Shown: one piece after another, positions 20,921 through 30,861 of the stretch | Position numbering within the stretch: position 1 is the stretch's first letter | How the letters are laid out: each line of letters opens with the position of its first letter | NCBI GenBank assembly: GCA_024734495.1 | Contig: JALMQS010000818.1 | Location: forward strand, 582,846-646,845 | Origin: Forficula auricularia | Taxonomy: Eukaryota > Arthropoda > Insecta > Dermaptera > Forficulidae | Direction: 5' to 3' | DNA length: 64,000 nucleotides | Notes under the pieces: generated by a model | What the model was told of the DNA's origin: nothing | What the model saw: only the letters and a program-made list of their open reading frames with translations | The model's database searches: none | Translations under genes and position numbers: made by a program

Positions 20921-21073
20921 CTTGAAGACAATCAAGGACTTCCGTTCCCAAGGAAGAAAGTTGAGGTTCGGACGTCGTCAAAGTGCTCCACTTTAATTGC
21001 AACATTCATGTTGGTATACTTATCATAGCCTTTGTATACTTGGCCAAATCCTCCAGAACTCCAACAAATATTT
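20921..21073 (-). CDS. TTBK-like protein kinase, exon 3 (glycine loop and VAIK lysine), two one-base insertions
   Basis: Encodes the kinase N-lobe: GFGQVYKGYDKYTNMNVAIK holds the glycine loop end and the ATP-binding Lys, then TSEPQLSSLGTEVLDCLQ. Acceptor CTTTTTAG/AAA precedes 21073 and donor TTCAAG/GTTAAT follows 20921. Reading it continuously is impossible. A single extra base near 21060 separates KYLL from GSGGFG, and another near 20972 separates KVEHF from TSEPQL. With both discounted the exon is 151 bp, and its phases match exon 2 (phase 0) and exon 4 (phase 1). The GTEVLDCLQG block aligns to the family's MEVAVLKKLQG. Confidence 0.8.
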
Positions 21074-21659
21074 CTAAAAAGAGGGTATTTTTTGAATATA
21101 TTTTTAGTCTAATGAACGTTTTTGAAGTTTGAAGAGTTGCTTTTTTTCAAAGGTCGCAGATTAAATTTAATCGAAAAGAGTTTATTTTGCCGAGAGTAGC
21201 AAAGTTATTGATTCATATAGAGAAATCAATGAGAATATCATCTGCTTGATGATTTATATATATGTATATTACTTTTATGAACATGTGTATATATATATAT
21301 ATAAATAATTTATTTGTTAAAGGCTATAGTTTCGAAAGTTTAACCTTTATCATCAATTCTTGTATCGTTTTCTGGTGGGTTCCAATATCTGATTGGATGT
21401 AGGTAAGTTCGCGGTTCGGGAGAATTTCTCCATTTGTCAATGGAAAATTTTCAATTAAAAATGAAAAAAGTTGCATTGTCTAAGGGTCGTAGAAAGCAAG
21501 CACTAAAGACAGTGCGAGACATAACTAGCGCCCTGGGAACTAAACTTTATTGGCGTCTGGGAGGGAGGGGGGTTAAGACGCAGAGTTAATGCGATCGTTG
21601 AAATTTCTTGGGGGGGGGGGGGGGGGGGGGGTAAAAAATTGTTGCATTTTAGTATTATA
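21074..21659. other. Kinase intron 2, repeat fragments and poly-G tract
   Basis: About 21190-21420 resembles the 19118-19425 hairpin family (CATCTGCTTGATGATT, CTTTATCATCAATTC). Around 21611-21631 there is an uninterrupted run of about 21 G. No gene is seen. Confidence 0.5.
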
Positions 21660-21760
21660 CTAGGTGCGCGGCTCCGCCTTCGGGGCCCCTGGGGGACGGT
21701 AGGTAGCTAGGTAGTTACAAACAGAGCCAGGCACAAAATGCCCTTTTTAGCAGTATGTGA
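21660..21760 (-). mobile_element. Very short Helitron (about 100 bp)
   Basis: On the minus strand it starts A/TCACATACTGCTAAAAAGGG followed by GCATTTTGTGCCTGGCTCTG, and ends CCGAAGGCGGAGCCGCGCAC-CTAG/T. The 5' end matches the Helitron at 27488 (TCACATACTACTAAAGGGCA). Host A and T flank the ends as expected for Helitrons. Confidence 0.75.
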
Positions 21761-21939
21761 TATTAAAAATAGAAGCTGTCAAGTTTTATAACTTCAACAA
21801 AAGGAAATAAAAATCTCTTCTAATTCTTTAGAACTTACTAAAATGGGGGAGGGGAAGTACTTTTAATGAAACTGGGAGGGGGAGTCTAGAAGCTAGGGGG
21901 ATATATGTAGGTATATAAAATCATCATAACTGAGTTCAC
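21761..21939. other. Intronic non-coding stretch
   Basis: No feature recognised apart from purine-rich GGGGGAGGGG-like tracts. Confidence 0.3.
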
Positions 21940-22170
21940 CGTCCTAAGACTGGTTTGACACAACCACCCGTCTCCACTCGGCTCTACACCAGCTCTTTGG
22001 CCTCTCTAAATTACTCACATCCCATATCTCAAATTATTTGGTATAGAAATATCCTAATCTTCCCCTTTTCTTTCCCACTTCCTCCTCCAAGATATCCCTA
22101 AGCAATCCCTCGTGTCTCTGCGTGCGCCCCATCATCTGACCTCTTCTCTTCCCAAGACTATTCGACAAAG

Positions 22171-22180
<10 letters not shown>
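21940..22180 (-). pseudogene. LINE reverse-transcriptase C-terminal fragment
   Basis: On the minus strand it reads RRGQMMGRTQRHEGLLRDIL, EEEVGKKRGRLGYFYTK, a stop, then SWCRAEWRRVVVSNQS. This matches the tail of RTE-type LINE ORFs (RRGQMIGHxxRH..LL..ILEGxVxGKRGRGRPR.xY, then EWRxVV). Stops and a lost GRPR core show it is dead. Confidence 0.65.

Positions 22181-22240
<60 letters not shown>
22180..22240. repeat. (CT)n(AT)n compound microsatellite
   Basis: CTCTCTCT runs into about 45 bp of ATATAT. It sits at the end of the LINE fragment. Confidence 0.9.
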
Positions 22241-22243
<3 letters not shown>

Positions 22244-22450
22244 AACGTTAGATGAACGCGAAAGTTAAAACTTTTTATCCGGCCACTGCCCTATTTTGGT
22301 GCAATTGGGACCAGACTCGTTTTGATACTGAACCAAGAGTTGAAAAAAGATACAGGACCCAGCCGGGTATGATCCGACATCTTCTGCGTTAAGCCCGCAA
22401 ATGCCTTTTCCATTTAAGCGATGGATCCCCTGACCAGATCCTATAATCAA
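22241..22450 (-). mobile_element. tRNA-like SINE copy, minus orientation
   Basis: Near-identical, inverted, to the core of 22625-22858. On the minus strand it runs GGATCCATCGCTTAAATGG, GCATTTGCGGGCTTAACGCA, TCGGATCATACCCGGC. The stem TTGCG/CGCAG with a seven-base loop and the arm CGG-ATCATAC-CCG resemble tRNA anticodon and T arms. Confidence 0.6.
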
Positions 22451-22514
22451 ATTATATATATATATATTCAACTCTTTAGTTCAGGCGCGCTTTCTCCTAT
22501 TTTCCTAATAGTAT

Positions 22515-22976
22515 GGTTCTTATAAATTTACTACAAAGCCCATCTGTCTGATTCTTTGGGGAATCGAAACAGATGAATTTTGTTCAGATATTCAATAATA
22601 AATTTTATTTAGAATGTTTATATGTTAACGTTAGATGAACGCGAATGTTAAAACATTTTATTCGCTTTTATATCGATTAAATGGAAAAGGCATTTGCGGG
22701 CTTAACGCAGAAGATGTCGGATCATACCCGGCTGGGTCCTGTATCTTTTTTCAACTCTTGGTTCAGTATCAAAACGAGTCTGGTCCCAATTGCACCAAAA
22801 TAGGGCAGTGGCCCGATAAAAAGTTTTAACTTTCGCATTTATCTAACGTTAACATATAAACATTCTAAATAAAATTTATTATTGAATATCTGAACAAAAT
22901 TCATCTTCCATTTTGTAGTATATATATATATATATATAAGAATCAGACAGATGGGCTTTGTAGTAAATTTATATAT
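22515..22976. repeat. Long inverted repeat enclosing a tRNA-like SINE core
   Basis: Outer arms: ACTACAAAGCCCATCTGTCT near 22528 is mirrored by AGACAGATGGGCTTTGTAGT near 22946. Inner arms: TTCAGATATTCAATAATAAA is mirrored by TTTATTATTGAATATCTGAA, then ATATGTTAACGTTAGATGAA near 22620 and its complement near 22840. The tRNA-like core is at 22675-22790. Confidence 0.75.
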
Positions 22977-22984
22977 ACTTATAT

Positions 22985-23110
22985 CTATATTGTAGTATAC
23001 TCCGCAAGACTGTGGAATTCCATATCCAGTGATGTCAGGGATTCCAGATCGATTGGAACATTCAAGAGTAAATTTTACAACCTTATACTGACAAAGCAGA
23101 GATCTGAGTG
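22985..23110 (+). pseudogene. LINE C-terminal fragment
   Basis: Reads YSARLWNSISSDVRDSRSIG, TFKSKFYNLILTKQRSE, stop. ARLWNSLP..VR then FKSKLK..L is the standard ending of CR1/Jockey-type LINE ORFs. Confidence 0.65.
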
Positions 23111-23808
23111 AGATTGTGTGGTGGTGAGTTGATTGGTGGATTGAAGGTGGGAGGGTTTATTTGTATTGTTAATTGTAATGATTGGCGGAGAATGCTTGGG
23201 ATGTCTCTAATGTGCAGCATATGAGTATTAAGTTATGTTGTGCTATGTACCTATGTATTTGTATTTTTTATATTGTTGTATGGTTCAAATTTATTTTATT
23301 TTTTACTTTACCATACAGGGTATGGTCATGTATTGTAATCGTGCATGAAAAAAGAGTTTTTTTTCCTTCTTTTTTTCAAAATATCTAAAAAACGGCTGAA
23401 CTATTTTGATTAAAAATTGAGCGAACCATGACATTTCTCTCTAGAAAAAAGTCTCTAATAAGTGAACATCGAAAAATTATATTTTTCTTACTTAATCTCT
23501 GATTAGATTTCAATATACACGATAACTCAAGAAGGGAAAGTCATATAAATTTCGTTCTGGTTTCAAAATGTTTGTATTTTCAAATTAGAGAACCATTATA
23601 TTTTGGGCTTTCTTGCTTCACAACTTATGGTTAAATGAGGGTGAAAAAACCAAAATAAAAATTGAAAAAGATAAGAGTAAATAAATATTATATTTCCTTT
23701 TCAAAACAAAAATAATGAAATGATTTATGAACTGCAAAAAATTCGCAGGCTGAATCATGGAAATTATTCAAATTTACGCGGTTCAATTAATTTAATTAAT
23801 TATATGTA
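23111..23808. other. Non-coding, fragment of the ACTTTACCATACA family
   Basis: About 23290-23520 carries ACTTTACCATACAGGGTATGG and ATCGTGCATGAAAAAAG, the left end of the family described at 57686-58791. A copy of the 15 bp LINE target site is at 23794-23808. Confidence 0.6.
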
Positions 23809-25442
23809 CTTACTTACTTCCTGTGGCCGAACAACATTTCCAATGTTTTAGCCTCCTCTATAATGCCTCGCCATTTTGTCCTATCCCTTGCTATAGAGTT
23901 CCAATTTCCTTGAGCACCCAACTCTTCAAGATCTCTGGTTATATTGTCCATCCATCTTTGCCGTGGTCTACCTGGTGGTCTTCTTCCTATCGGTTTTGCT
24001 TCGTAGATCCTGCTGATAGCTCGATCTTCATCAGCACGCACCACATGTCCCACCCAAGCTAGCCTTCGTGATCTTATACAGCTCGTGATGTAAGGCTGCC
24101 CTGTTAATTCTCTCACTTCCCTTGCACTTCTAAACCTCCATTCGCCGGTAACACTATCTCTAATCATTCCACTTATTCTCTTCAAGATCTTGTTTTCGAA
24201 GGACATTAGATTTTTCTGATCAGATAGGGTCATGGTCCATGTCTCACACCCATAGAGCACCACCGGTCGAATAATGGCGTTGTAGATTTTAATTTTAAGT
24301 TTTCTTGAGAGGTTTTTATTTTTGAGCAGGCTATTTAAGGCTGCCGCACAACGGTTTCCTTTCATTATTCGAGTCTGAATTTCCTTGCCTACTTCATTCT
24401 TTGTTGTTATAAGAGTCCCTAAATAAGCAAAATCATCAGCATACTCGTATCTGGCATCCTCACATCTCAAGCTATTGTTGTCGTTGTTGCTATGTCTTGA
24501 TACTTTCATTGCTTTGGTCTTTTCAGCATTTATTTTAAGACCAACTCTTAGGCCCATGTATTTGATTTTATCATGCATGTCCACCAAACCTTCTTCTCTA
24601 TTCGCTACAATCGCAATATCATCCGCATATGCAAATACTTTATGCAGACCATTCAGTGGTATTCCTTCTCTCCCTTCATCTAAAATTCTTATAACTTTTT
24701 CCAGAATAAGGTTGAAAAGCAGGGGTGATATTGCATCTCCTTGTCGTAGTCCTGTTTTGATGCTAAATGGCTCCGAATACCTATCCTCTACCTTAATATA
24801 GGCTCTTGAGTTTTCCACACAGGCCCTGACCAACTTTATTAGTTTATGAGGGAATCCAAACTCGTTCATAATATTCCACAGGCTCTCCCTATGCACGCTA
24901 TCATATGCCTGCTTGAAATCGATGAAAAGGTGGAAAGTATCGAGCGCAAATTCCCATCGTTTTTCCATTATTTGTCTTATATTAAATACTTGGTCAGTTG
25001 TAGATCTTCCTTTACGAAAGCCGCATTGGTAATCCCCAAGGCATTCTTCAGCAAACGGAGTCAGACGTTTTAGTAAGATATAACTTAATATCTTATAAGC
25101 TGTTGGTAAGATTGATATTCCTCTGAAGTTTTCACACCTTTTTATATTTCCTTTTTTGTGTATAGGAACAATAATAGCGTCATGCCATTCTGCCGGAATT
25201 TTCTCTTCCTTCCAGACTTTTAATAATAATACGTGTATCATCTTGCACAGCTCTTTACCCCCACTCTTCAATAATTCTGCTGCTATTTCGTCCTTTCCTG
25301 CTGATTTTCCCTTTTTTCCTGCTGATTTTCCCTTTTTTAACTTTTTAATTGCTTCTTCTATCTCCTGAATCGAGGGTTCCAGTACACATAATTATCCCCC
25401 GGGTCCAATGCTTTCACCTGTATTGTATTACTCGGCTCGTCA
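23809..25442 (-). mobile_element. RTE-like LINE, 5'-truncated, with 15 bp target duplication
   Basis: Flanked by direct copies of AATTAATTATATGTA at 23794-23808 and 25443-25457. In minus orientation the 3' end closes with a short GTAA-repeat tail just after the stop codon, typical of RTE elements, and the 5' end is cut inside the reverse-transcriptase gene. Confidence 0.85.
23814..25400 (-). pseudogene. RTE-type LINE reverse transcriptase, C-terminal part
   Basis: The open frame runs from the truncation to the stop at 23814 without internal stops. It has no genuine ATG at the top; the frame is already open at PSIQEIEEAIKKLKKGKSAG. Counting from 25271, motifs are NFRGISILP (48-56), LFIDFKQAYDSV (115-126), GLRQGDAISPLLFN (174-187) and catalytic FAYADDIAI (213-221), then CETWTM, WVGHVVR and GRPRQRW near the C-terminus. 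The endonuclease domain is absent. A 21 bp tandem duplication near 25299-25341 repeats KKGKSAG. It once copied LINE RNA into DNA; as it stands it is a truncated but recently inserted copy. Confidence 0.85.
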
Positions 25443-25845
25443 AATTAATTATATGTAATATTCATTTACTATGAGTAAAGGATTCTTGGTCACTTGTTTC
25501 ACATTAAAAATTGAAATATTATACTTGAATGGAGCTCGGAAAAATTCTAGCTATGATGAGAATTTAAACTGATATTTCTACAATTTCTACAGTTATCCGC
25601 CCATGTTTTTTGGAAAGTGTGACAGTTCTATTTTTTTTTTTTTTTTTTTTGGAACTTATAGAAAAATCTTTTTCATCCATGATTTTTTTTGTCTGTTCTC
25701 TGAGTAGCTGGATTCCACTTTTGACGAAAGCTTTCTAAACACTACATAAGAGACATTAGTGATCAATAAGTAATTATATTAATTTTTAAAAAGAAAAAAA
25801 ATATTAATATTTCCCCAAAATCAACGAAAACTTTCTAAACACCTC
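25443..25845. other. Non-coding, no feature
   Basis: Target duplication at the start, a poly-T run near 25631-25650, otherwise AT-rich intron of the kinase gene. Confidence 0.4.
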
Positions 25846-25973
25846 TGGGATGGCCAATCAGATGACAGGCACATTCAGTGGCTGTCATCTGATTGGCCAT
25901 CCCAGTGGCTCCATTTACCATCTACCTTGGTTAGTGGTAAAAAGCATTTACTTTGCGACATACAACCGGGCCT
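25846..25973. mobile_element. Truncated copy of the GGGCCGGTTGTATG MITE
   Basis: Has the family's central hairpin (GGGATGGCCAATCAGATGAC and its complement) and the right end CGACATACAACCGGGCC, but lacks the other arm. The full copy is at 31039-31235. Confidence 0.75.
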
Positions 25974-26081
25974 AAGGGTTAAAGTTTCTTCGAGGCACCT
26001 CTATATACATACTAACATACTTAGCAAATTTATCTTCCGTGTTTTCACCTCACTACTACCATTGGTTCAATTTTAATTTTA
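25974..26081. other. Non-coding spacer
   Basis: Nothing recognised. Confidence 0.3.
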
Positions 26082-26882
26082 CTTTACCATACAGGGTATG
26101 GTCAAGTATTGTAATCGTGCATGAAATAAGTGTTTTTTTTTCTTCTTTTTTTCGAAATATCTCAAAAAGGGATGATTAAAAAAATTGAGCGAAACCATGG
26201 CATTTCGCTCTACAAAAAAAGCTCTAATAAGTGAACATCGAAAAAATTATATTTTTCGAGATTATAATTGTTTTGTCAAAATGTCTGTTAGTCTGTCCGT
26301 CTGGTTGTCTGGTTGTCCGTTAGGCTGTGCGTTATCAAATTTTTGTGGACGAGCTAGTTCAAAAACTAGTTTGAAAATCGAAACCAAATTTCACACGTAG
26401 TTTTGGTCCATTGAGATTAAGAGCTGATTAGATTTTTGGAACATATCGACCCAAAATTAAGGGTGGTTAAAAATTAAAAAATCTGGGCCATTTGAGCAAA
26501 CACAACCAAATTTTGTTTACATAATCAGTGGACCCCAGGAGTCTAAAAATGCAAAAACTAACCGCCCAAAATAGGGGGGGTCAAAAAATGAGAATCTTGT
26601 CCTTTTACCAAACTCAACCAAATTTTGTATACATAATCAGTGGACCTCAGAAGTCTAAAAATGCAAAAATTAACAGCCCAAAATGGGGTGAGTGGTCAAA
26701 AAATGAAAATCTAGGCTCTTGTACCAAACTCAACCAAATTTTGTTTACATAATCAGTGGGCCCCCAGGAGTCTTAAAATGCAAAAACTAACTCTAAATAA
26801 TTTTATTAAATATTAAATATAAGGAGTGGCCAGGTTGTATGGTAAATTCAGTGGATGGAAACATCAGAACACATCAGCTTAT
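26082..26882. repeat. ACTTTACCATACA family element, half copy
   Basis: Starts ACTTTACCATACAGGGTATGG and ends TGTATGGTAAATTCAGTGGA then CATCAGAACACATCAGCTTA. The body has three repeats of AACTCAACCAAATTTTGT followed by ACATAATCAGTGGACC about 120 bp apart. Compare the palindromic full copy at 57686-58791. Confidence 0.7.
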
Positions 26883-26969
26883 TTTATTTTGTTTTATTAT
26901 ATTTAATTCTATTTATTTTCACGAAATTTTCTCTGGACAGAGATGGACAGGTAGAACTTTTTAATTGAA

Positions 26970-27380
26970 AGTAATGAAGTCCGCCCAGAGGTACTGAGAA
27001 AATAAAAAATTAACACATATCCAAATAGGGTGTAATTTATTGGATTCCTTCCTCCATTCCTTTCAAAACCGACGTTTCGGAGGATTATTCCCTCCTTCTT
27101 CAGGGTTTCAAGGGTCAATGAAGGAAACAAATGAAATTTGTTTTTCTCATGCTTCTGCTATAGGAAGAAGAAATTTGTAAACATTACTGTGGAGAGAGGA
27201 AGGAAGCATTTTATTTGTTTCCTTCATTGACCCTTTAAATCCATGAAGAAGGAGGGAAGAATCCCCGAAACGTCGGTTTGAAAGGAAAGGACGAAGGAAT
27301 CCAATAAATTACACCCTATTTGGATATGTATTAATTTTTTCTTTCTTCACTACCCCTGGGCTGCCTTCCATTACTTTCAA
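26970..27380. mobile_element. Palindromic MITE with CCGACGTTTCGGAGG arms
   Basis: TAGGGTGTAATTTATTGGAT near 27027 is mirrored by ATCCAATAAATTACACCCTA near 27299. AAACCGACGTTTCGG is mirrored by CCGAAACGTCGGTTT. A half copy is at 44205-44340 and a fragment at 55790-55830. Confidence 0.75.
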
Positions 27381-27487
27381 TTTAATTCTATTTTTGTATT
27401 ATATTTTTTGCTTCAGGAAGAGAACATCCCCAGAGCATTCAATAAATATTTTTATTTTTTTATTATATATGCATATAGATAAAGATA
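27381..27487. other. Spacer
   Basis: Nothing recognised. Confidence 0.3.
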
Positions 27488-27909
27488 TCACATACTACTA
27501 AAGGGCATTTGTGCCTGTCTCTGTTTATTTATACCTACCTACCTACCTACCTATGTATGTCCACCCAGGGGTTGGGTTTTTTTTTTTTTTATTAAAATCC
27601 GCAAGTTCCACATTAAATATTACATGCAATTTTAAAACAATGCAAGCTTCTACTAAACGAAGGATTTCTCTTCCTGACAATATACCTAATTCAGGGGTTG
27701 GGGTTGGAGTCCAGGGGAATGTGGGGTTCAGGGCATTCGGGGTCCACGGGTGGAAGGTGATCAGATGTGGGGGAGAAGTTCCGAGGTTGGGGAGAGGGTC
27801 CGTGGGATGGCGAGTGGTTGAAGATGGAGGAGAGGGAGTGTTCAAGTGACGGGAGGTCCAGGGGGCGAAGCCCCTTGGCTAGCCCACCGAAGGCGGGCCT
27901 TGCAGCTAG
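27488..27909 (+). mobile_element. Non-autonomous Helitron (422 bp)
   Basis: 5' end A/TCACATACTACTAAAGGGCA then TTTGTGCCTGTCTCTG. 3' end GGGGGCGAAGCCCC, hairpin GCCCACCGAAGGCGGGC, CTTGCAG-CTAG/T. The ends sit between host A and T without target duplication. The interior is purine-rich and non-coding; open frames in it are compositional. Its GC-rich half recurs inverted at 30862-31260. Confidence 0.8.
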
Positions 27910-28044
27910 TTTATTACTAAAATCTAAATCTATATTTTTACAATAATATTAAAATAATTTGTGCCACTGAACAAATTGAGTCGCTGGCACCCTACGTCCT
28001 TAAATAATATTAATTTAAATGAAATAATGATAGTAGTTACTTAC
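27910..28044. other. Kinase intron 2, next to exon 2
   Basis: AT-rich; nothing recognised. Confidence 0.3.
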
Positions 28045-28129
28045 CACGACCCATCTGTCCTTCAAGACCTTTCCACTTTTGAACATTCGGTGCGAGTGCG
28101 TACACATGCTTCCAGTTCCGAATTTACTT
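28045..28129 (-). CDS. TTBK-like protein kinase, exon 2
   Basis: Encodes SKFGTGSMCTHSHRMFKSGK then VLKDRWVV, ending at a strong donor GTCGTG/GTAAGT. VLKDRW matches the conserved (V)VKxRWKV segment that immediately precedes the glycine loop in TTBKs, and exon 3 continues with KYLLG in the same phase. The acceptor is TTTGAG/AAG at 28130; one base completes the AGA codon begun by exon 1. Confidence 0.7.
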
Positions 28130-29182
28130 CTCAAATACAAATAATATATAATTCTCTTATTAACCCACAGATTTCTTAAAAAAAGATAAAAAATCTTTAT
28201 CAAAAGAATAATAGAAACAACTCTATAAAAGAAACAATTAATGTTAGTGTTGACGTTTGTTAATATTATAATTCAAATATCTCTTACTTATATAAACATT
28301 TCTTTCAATAGAAATCGAATGACAAGTCATTAAACGAAATAATAGGAATGAATAATTGTGAAAATATGTTTAATATATATATATATATAAATATCTATAG
28401 GTTCTATTATATTATTATAGGATTTGATATAAAGCTACCTCGGTACATAATTGTGAGGAATTTTTCCCTTTTAGTGTTTTTACTGAAGAATAAGGAGTAT
28501 CGTCGAAAATTCACAATTAATCAACAATGGAGTTTAATCAATAATCTTAAAAAAAAATTGGTGATTAAATTTAAAGCAAATTTATTACAAAAATGTAATT
28601 GTTATTATTAAAAGACTTGGGGCTCTGTGGTTCTTTAGAAAACTGTAAAATAAAAATATTTTTTGAATTTAATACTCACGTGCCCAAATTACTACATTCT
28701 CTTTTAATAATTCACGATTTATATACGCATTATTGATGTAATTAATAATAATGATATTAATTAGTCAAAGATTAGTTCAATCAAGATGAGACATTTTTAA
28801 TTAACTAACGCGTTTCAGTTAGTATTAAAATAAATTAATTAAAAATTAATTAAAATAAAATATTATTAAACTAAATCTATAATTCAGATTCGAAGAATTT
28901 CCATGTCAAGCAGAAATTGCGGGCTTGAATCCCGGTAGATCCTTTTGCCTATAATACATTTTTTCTTTATTCTCTAATTTAATAATATTTTATTTTTAAG
29001 GAGAAATCAAAGAGGTTGTCTTCCCTTTAATTAGAGCTCTATAAAGGCAAGTATTCGCAGCCGCCATCTTTGATCCAGTTACATGTTCACACATTCTTAT
29101 TTATCGTTCATAAGGAGAAAATAAACTAAATTTAAGAGTTTCTTCAGAATCTTAATTTAAGTATTTGATTGAAATTGGGCTC

Positions 29183-29260
29183 AGGGCCGGATTAAGGGGC
29201 AAGCGAAGCAAACGGTCGCTTGGGACACCGAAAAAAAGGCGCCGGCAAAGTCTTCATCGT
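29183..29260 (+). repeat. hAT-type terminus
   Basis: CAGGGCCGGATTAAGGGGCA resembles a widespread hAT non-autonomous element end. The other end was not found. Confidence 0.4.
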
Positions 29261-29752
29261 TTTTTTTAATTTTTCAAGGTTCAAAAGTAATCTATAGCTT
29301 ATAGGTGTTGCACCTTATTGATTCAATATCATAAAAAAAGTAATTATTTCTAGTGCATGTTCAAGCACGAAAATTCAATATGCAAATATTGTGGGATATA
29401 AAATATTTTTTAATTAAAAAAAAAATATTTAAATTAGAAAAAATTAAATAGAAAAAAAAATGGAAATTAAAATTTGTTCAAATTCTATTTAAGTTTATAA
29501 TAGGAAAATAATGACAAGTTTTTATTTGTGATTTTTTATTACTTTTATATTTTATTTAAATTTGAGATTTCCATATGTAAGGATCAAAAGAAAAAATATT
29601 CTATTCTAGTTTTAAAAAGTGTTGCCTCATTCTATTTATGTTATTTCTGTTTTATAGCTAATGTAATTGTTAATATACAAAAGAACATAAATAGCGTATT
29701 TATTCTTTTTAAGTACTCTTATATCTATTAGAATTGATAATAATTTTAGAAA

Positions 29753-30122
29753 ATAAAACCGACTTCAAAAAATAAAATTAAATAAAATCCAACAAAAAAA
29801 ATAATAAGAACTCAAAAATCAAATAAAATGCACTAAAAGCTATAAAATAATTTGATAATTATATAAATAATATATAAACAAAACAAATAAACATAAACAA
29901 AAAATAAACAGGTTCATAAACAAAGAAGTTATGGTTCACATACATAACAAAAAAGTCCAATACCAATGAATTTTGTTTTTTACCAATCGGAAACTATACT
30001 GAACACAATGCAAAAAAATCATCAAAATCGGTTCACAATTGCCGAAGAAATCGAAGAGTAACATAGACAAAAAAAAAAAATCAGTCGAATTGAGAACCTC
30101 CTCTTTTTTGAAGTCGGTTAAA
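29753..30122. repeat. AACCGACTTC element, degenerate copy
   Basis: AAAACCGACTTCAAAAAATA at the left and TTTTGAAGTCGGTTAAAAA at the right, with GTTCATAAACAAAGAAGTTA and AGTCGAATTGAGAACCTCCT between. Confidence 0.75.
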
Positions 30123-30482
30123 AAAAATTGTTTATGTGAATGTGCCAAATATTTTTTGAAATTTGTCTTTCTGATGGTCTTCAATGGTAAAGAAGATAAC
30201 AATAAAATTTTGACGAATGTATGGCATGACTATTTGAAGCCCTGAAGAAGTCGGTAAAGTCGAAGGACGTTGGCTGATAAATAAAAAAGTCACACATAAA
30301 AACTTGTCCTTATTTTCCTATTATAAACTTTCAAATTAATACAAATTATCGACGGAAATGATAATAATAATTCTATTTAAGACTAGAATTCATTAATTAA
30401 TGAAATTATAAAAAATTAAATCTAAATTAAAATTAATTCTGAAATATTTTTTCAAAATTTAAAAAATCCAAATAGTTTTTAC

Positions 30483-30577
30483 CTTAAAAGATGAAATAGC
30501 TGGCTTGGATCAACAATCAATTTCAAGGGATAATAATAATCTTGTGGAAGTTGAAGGAGCTCTGCCACTGTATTCAT
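30483..30577 (-). CDS. TTBK-like protein kinase, exon 1 (probable start)
   Basis: ATG at 30577 opens MNTVAELLQLPQDYYYPLKL then IVDPSQLFHLLR, ending at donor TTTTAAG/GTAAAA in phase 2. The dangling AG plus A of exon 2 gives AGA, keeping frame. It lies upstream of the kinase domain, where family members have a short variable N-terminus. The frame is also open upstream of the ATG to a possible acceptor (ATACGCAG near 30665), so the true start could be in an earlier exon. Assignment to the kinase gene rests on phase compatibility and order only. Confidence 0.5.
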
Positions 30578-30861
30578 GGTATAACCAGAAGCCTCGACGG
30601 TCGGAGCAGAAATGTTCTCCGACGACTGTCTTCCCCTTCCACATCGACTACAAGGAATCCACCTGCGTATTGATGCGATTAATTTGTTGTATATTATACA
30701 AGTCGATACCAATTTATTTTTACATGATTGCATAAGAAAATTCAGTTCGCTTATATAGATATTAAGAAGAAAAAGAAAAAAATTGATTGACTGGTATTTG
30801 TCTTTATATTTCAATAAACCGTTTGAGAAGAAATTTTTGGAATCAGAGAAAAAAGTAAATC

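Larger units (their letters stand above)
28130..30482. other. Kinase intron 1
   Basis: Mostly AT-rich. A hAT-like terminus CAGGGCCGGATTAAGG lies at about 29183. A degenerate AACCGACTTC half copy spans 29753-30122. GCGGGCTTGAATCCCGG near 28919 looks like an isolated tRNA T-arm or SINE B box. No exon is recognised. Confidence 0.5.

Noticed and set aside
22180..22240. AT-rich microsatellite as a replication or regulatory site
   Set aside because: Simple (CT)n(AT)n repeat at the end of a LINE fragment. Nothing beyond composition supports a function.
27511..27849. Overlapping frames on both strands in the Helitron
   Set aside because: They are caused by the purine-rich interior. Pro/Gly/Val-rich text on both strands is compositional, not coding.
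28919..28935. A tRNA gene suggested by GCGGGCTTGAATCCCGG
   Set aside because: Only a T-arm-like hairpin is present; no acceptor stem, D arm or anticodon arm could be paired around it.
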